From Candidatus Pacearchaeota archaeon UBA284 (lineage in GTDB: Archaea > Nanobdellota > Nanobdellia > Pacearchaeales > UBA284), in the NCBI GenBank assembly GCA_002499185.1, contig DAKN01000031.1:12620-19418 (forward strand): DNA of 6,799 bases. The letters run 5' to 3'. The position numbers and the translations under genes were made by a program. Shown here in pieces: positions 5,187 to 6,799 of the stretch. The notes under the pieces are model-generated. The model searched no databases and was not told where the DNA came from. It saw nothing but the letters and a program-made list of their open reading frames with translations. How positions within the stretch are numbered: position 1 is the first letter of the stretch; each line of letters starts with the position of its first letter.

Positions 5187-6799
5187 ATGGAAGAAAAAAG
5201 CGAAGGGAGTTCATTTAAGAAATATATTCCATATATTGCATTTTTTTGTTTAATATTAATTATTTTTCTTGCGGTTTATGTGAGAACTTCAAATATTGAT
5301 AATTTAAGAGATATTGCAACTGGAGATTATACTCTTGGACCTGATTTAGACCCATTTTTATACTTGCGACATGCCCAGGAGATAGTTAACGGAAACTTAC
5401 AAAATCCAGATATTATGAGGCAGGCACCACTGGGTGTAAATAATTATGCCTATTCTAGCCTAATGCCTTGGTTTATTGTGGGATTATATAATTTTCTCTC
5501 TATATTTACTACAACAAGTGTTGAATATGCGGCAATTATTCTTCCAGTAATCTTGTTTGCAATAACCCTACTTTTCTTCTTTTTATTTATGCAGAAAATA
5601 TTTTCATTTATCATGAAGAAAGAATATTCTTATGCTGTAGCCATTATTGCAACACTATTATATTCTGTTATTCCGGAAATGTTGCATAGAACAACTGCTG
5701 GTATTCCTGAAATTGAAAGTCTTGGAATGGTTTGGTTTTGGATGGCTTTTTATTTTTTTATGATGGCTTGGCAATCTGAAAAAACAAAGAAGTCAATAAT
5801 TTTCGGATTATTGGCAGGAATAGCAACAAGTTTAATGATGTTCAGCTGGGGAGGTTATAAATATATATTTATGGTAATTTCTTTAGCAACATTAATATCC
5901 TTCTTATTTCAAAAAATCTCAAAGAAAAATATTCTTGTTTTTACTGCATGGTGGATTGTTCCAATAATAACTATTCTAATAAGGGATAGGGGCATTGGGC
6001 TTATAACCTCGAGTATTCCAGATTTTTTATTTTCTAGTGTGGTTGTTTTTATTCTTTTTGCAGATATTCTTTTGTATAAATTTATAATTAAAGAAAAACA
6101 TAACAAAATAAAAATTCCAAGACCCTTCTTTTCGTTAATTGTTTCAGTAATCGCATTAATTCTTTTAGCTGGAATATTTTTTGGTCCAACCTTTATAATA
6201 GATAAATTTTCTTCATTGACAGAAGGGGTTTTGCGTCCTTTTGGGGAATCGAGAGTTGGACTAACTGTTGCAGAAAACCGCGCACCATATTATATTGAAT
6301 TATATAACTCCTTTTCTGTAAATCTTTTAGGAATTACTATTTCACTATTCTGGCTTTTTTTCATCGGAGCATTTTTATTATTTTATGAGGCGGTCAGAAA
6401 ATTTAAAGGGAAAGATAAAATAATTCTTCTTTCATCTTTTGCATTATTCCTGATTATGTCTATTTTCAGCAGATATTCTCCACAAAGCATATTTAATGGA
6501 GATAATGTTTTAAGCCAAGGGATTTATATTTCCGGATTTTTAATCTTGTTTATTGGATTAATTTATGTTTTCATAAAAGGAAAAGAAGAAACAAAAGAAA
6601 ATTTCATGAAAATAAATTATTCATACCTTGTCTTAATTGCATTTATGTTTTTTGCAATAATTTCAATGCGTGGAGCAATAAGATTATTCTTTATTATTGC
6701 TCCAATGATGGTAATAGCTGCATCATTTTTGCCAGTAAAATTCTTTGAATATGGATTCAAAACAGAAGATTCTTTCAAAAAAATTCTTTATCTTGGAAT
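5187..6799 (+). CDS. aglB: Oligosaccharyltransferase STT3/AglB (3'-truncated by window edge)
   Basis: An open frame from the ATG at 5187 to the window end gives 537 codons with no stop. It is the catalytic STT3-type subunit that transfers a lipid-linked glycan to Asn in N-X-S/T sequons on the outer membrane face. Visible landmarks: TM1 about 12-31; the first outside loop with GPDLDPFLYLRHA (51-63), where Asp55 matches the catalytic, metal-binding Asp; HRTTAGIPEIESLG (167-180), where Glu175 and Glu177 occupy the second acid-x-acid motif, an ExE in place of DxD; SWGGY (220-224), conserved in STT3; TVAEN (360-364), the TIxE/SVSE-type motif of outer loop 5 with Glu363; and MRGAIRLFF (494-502) before a late TM. 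The WWDYG sequon-binding motif and the C-terminal soluble domain should lie beyond the window; archaeal AglB proteins usually run well past 600 residues. It is paired with the flippase upstream. The family call is very secure. Confidence 0.94.
   Translation, partial: MEEKSEGSSFKKYIPYIAFFCLILIIFLAVYVRTSNIDNLRDIATGDYTLGPDLDPFLYLRHAQEIVNGNLQNPDIMRQAPLGVNNYAYSSLMPWFIVGLYNFLSIFTTTSVEYAAIILPVILFAITLLFFFLFMQKIFSFIMKKEYSYAVAIIATLLYSVIPEMLHRTTAGIPEIESLGMVWFWMAFYFFMMAWQSEKTKKSIIFGLLAGIATSLMMFSWGGYKYIFMVISLATLISFLFQKISKKNILVFTAWWIVPIITILIRDRGIGLITSSIPDFLFSSVVVFILFADILLYKFIIKEKHNKIKIPRPFFSLIVSVIALILLAGIFFGPTFIIDKFSSLTEGVLRPFGESRVGLTVAENRAPYYIELYNSFSVNLLGITISLFWLFFIGAFLLFYEAVRKFKGKDKIILLSSFALFLIMSIFSRYSPQSIFNGDNVLSQGIYISGFLILFIGLIYVFIKGKEETKENFMKINYSYLVLIAFMFFAIISMRGAIRLFFIIAPMMVIAASFLPVKFFEYGFKTEDSFKKILYLG

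Noticed and set aside
5909..6106. 65-codon minus-strand ORF inside the AglB gene
   Set aside because: The AglB frame is open and conserved through this region on the plus strand.

Overview
The window looks like a chromosomal segment of a small-genome, A+T-rich archaeon, most likely a DPANN lineage of the Pacearchaeota/Woesearchaeota type. The domain call rests on an archaeal-type SecY, an archaeal DUF106 (Oxa1/YidC-superfamily) insertase, a prefoldin alpha subunit, an archaeal ribose-1,5-bisphosphate isomerase (eIF2B-like) and an archaeal STT3/AglB oligosaccharyltransferase. The phylum call is an inference from low GC, compact spacing and general sequence flavour; no rRNA is present to confirm it. 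TGA is used as a stop (end of pfdA) and Trp is TGG, so the standard archaeal code fits.

Layout. 1-1887 (+): the 3' two-thirds of secY, then the DUF106 insertase gene, then pfdA. This is a protein-export and folding cluster: translocon pore, membrane insertase and cytosolic nascent-chain chaperone. 1889-2773 (-): a ribose-1,5-bisphosphate isomerase gene of the archaeal AMP/nucleoside salvage route, tail-to-tail with pfdA with a single base between the stop codons. 2774-2871: a 98-base divergent promoter region. 2872-3768 (+): a polytopic SpoIIM/DUF95-family membrane protein. 3818-5158 (+): an oligosaccharide flippase of the Wzx/MATE-like fold. 5187-6799 (+): the catalytic STT3/AglB subunit of N-glycosylation, which has no stop codon before the window end and is truncated by it. 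The last two genes form a logical pair: the flippase would move the lipid-linked glycan across the membrane and AglB would transfer it to Asn residues of proteins delivered through SecY.

Regulation. Four + strand genes (DUF106, spoIIM-like, flippase, aglB) have a TATA-like box starting about 26-28 bases before the ATG, the distance expected for leaderless archaeal transcripts; only the spoIIM-like gene also has a Shine-Dalgarno-like GAGGG. pfdA lacks such a box and probably depends on the DUF106 transcript. In a genome this A+T-rich some boxes will occur by chance, so this is a hypothesis.

I found no mobile elements, CRISPR arrays, tRNA or rRNA genes or long repeats. Every stretch over 100 bases is coding. 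The window is mainly conserved cell-envelope and housekeeping content. I see no clearly novel system; the points most worth a second look are the His/Cys tail of prefoldin alpha, the direct secY-DUF106 junction and the promoter spacing pattern.
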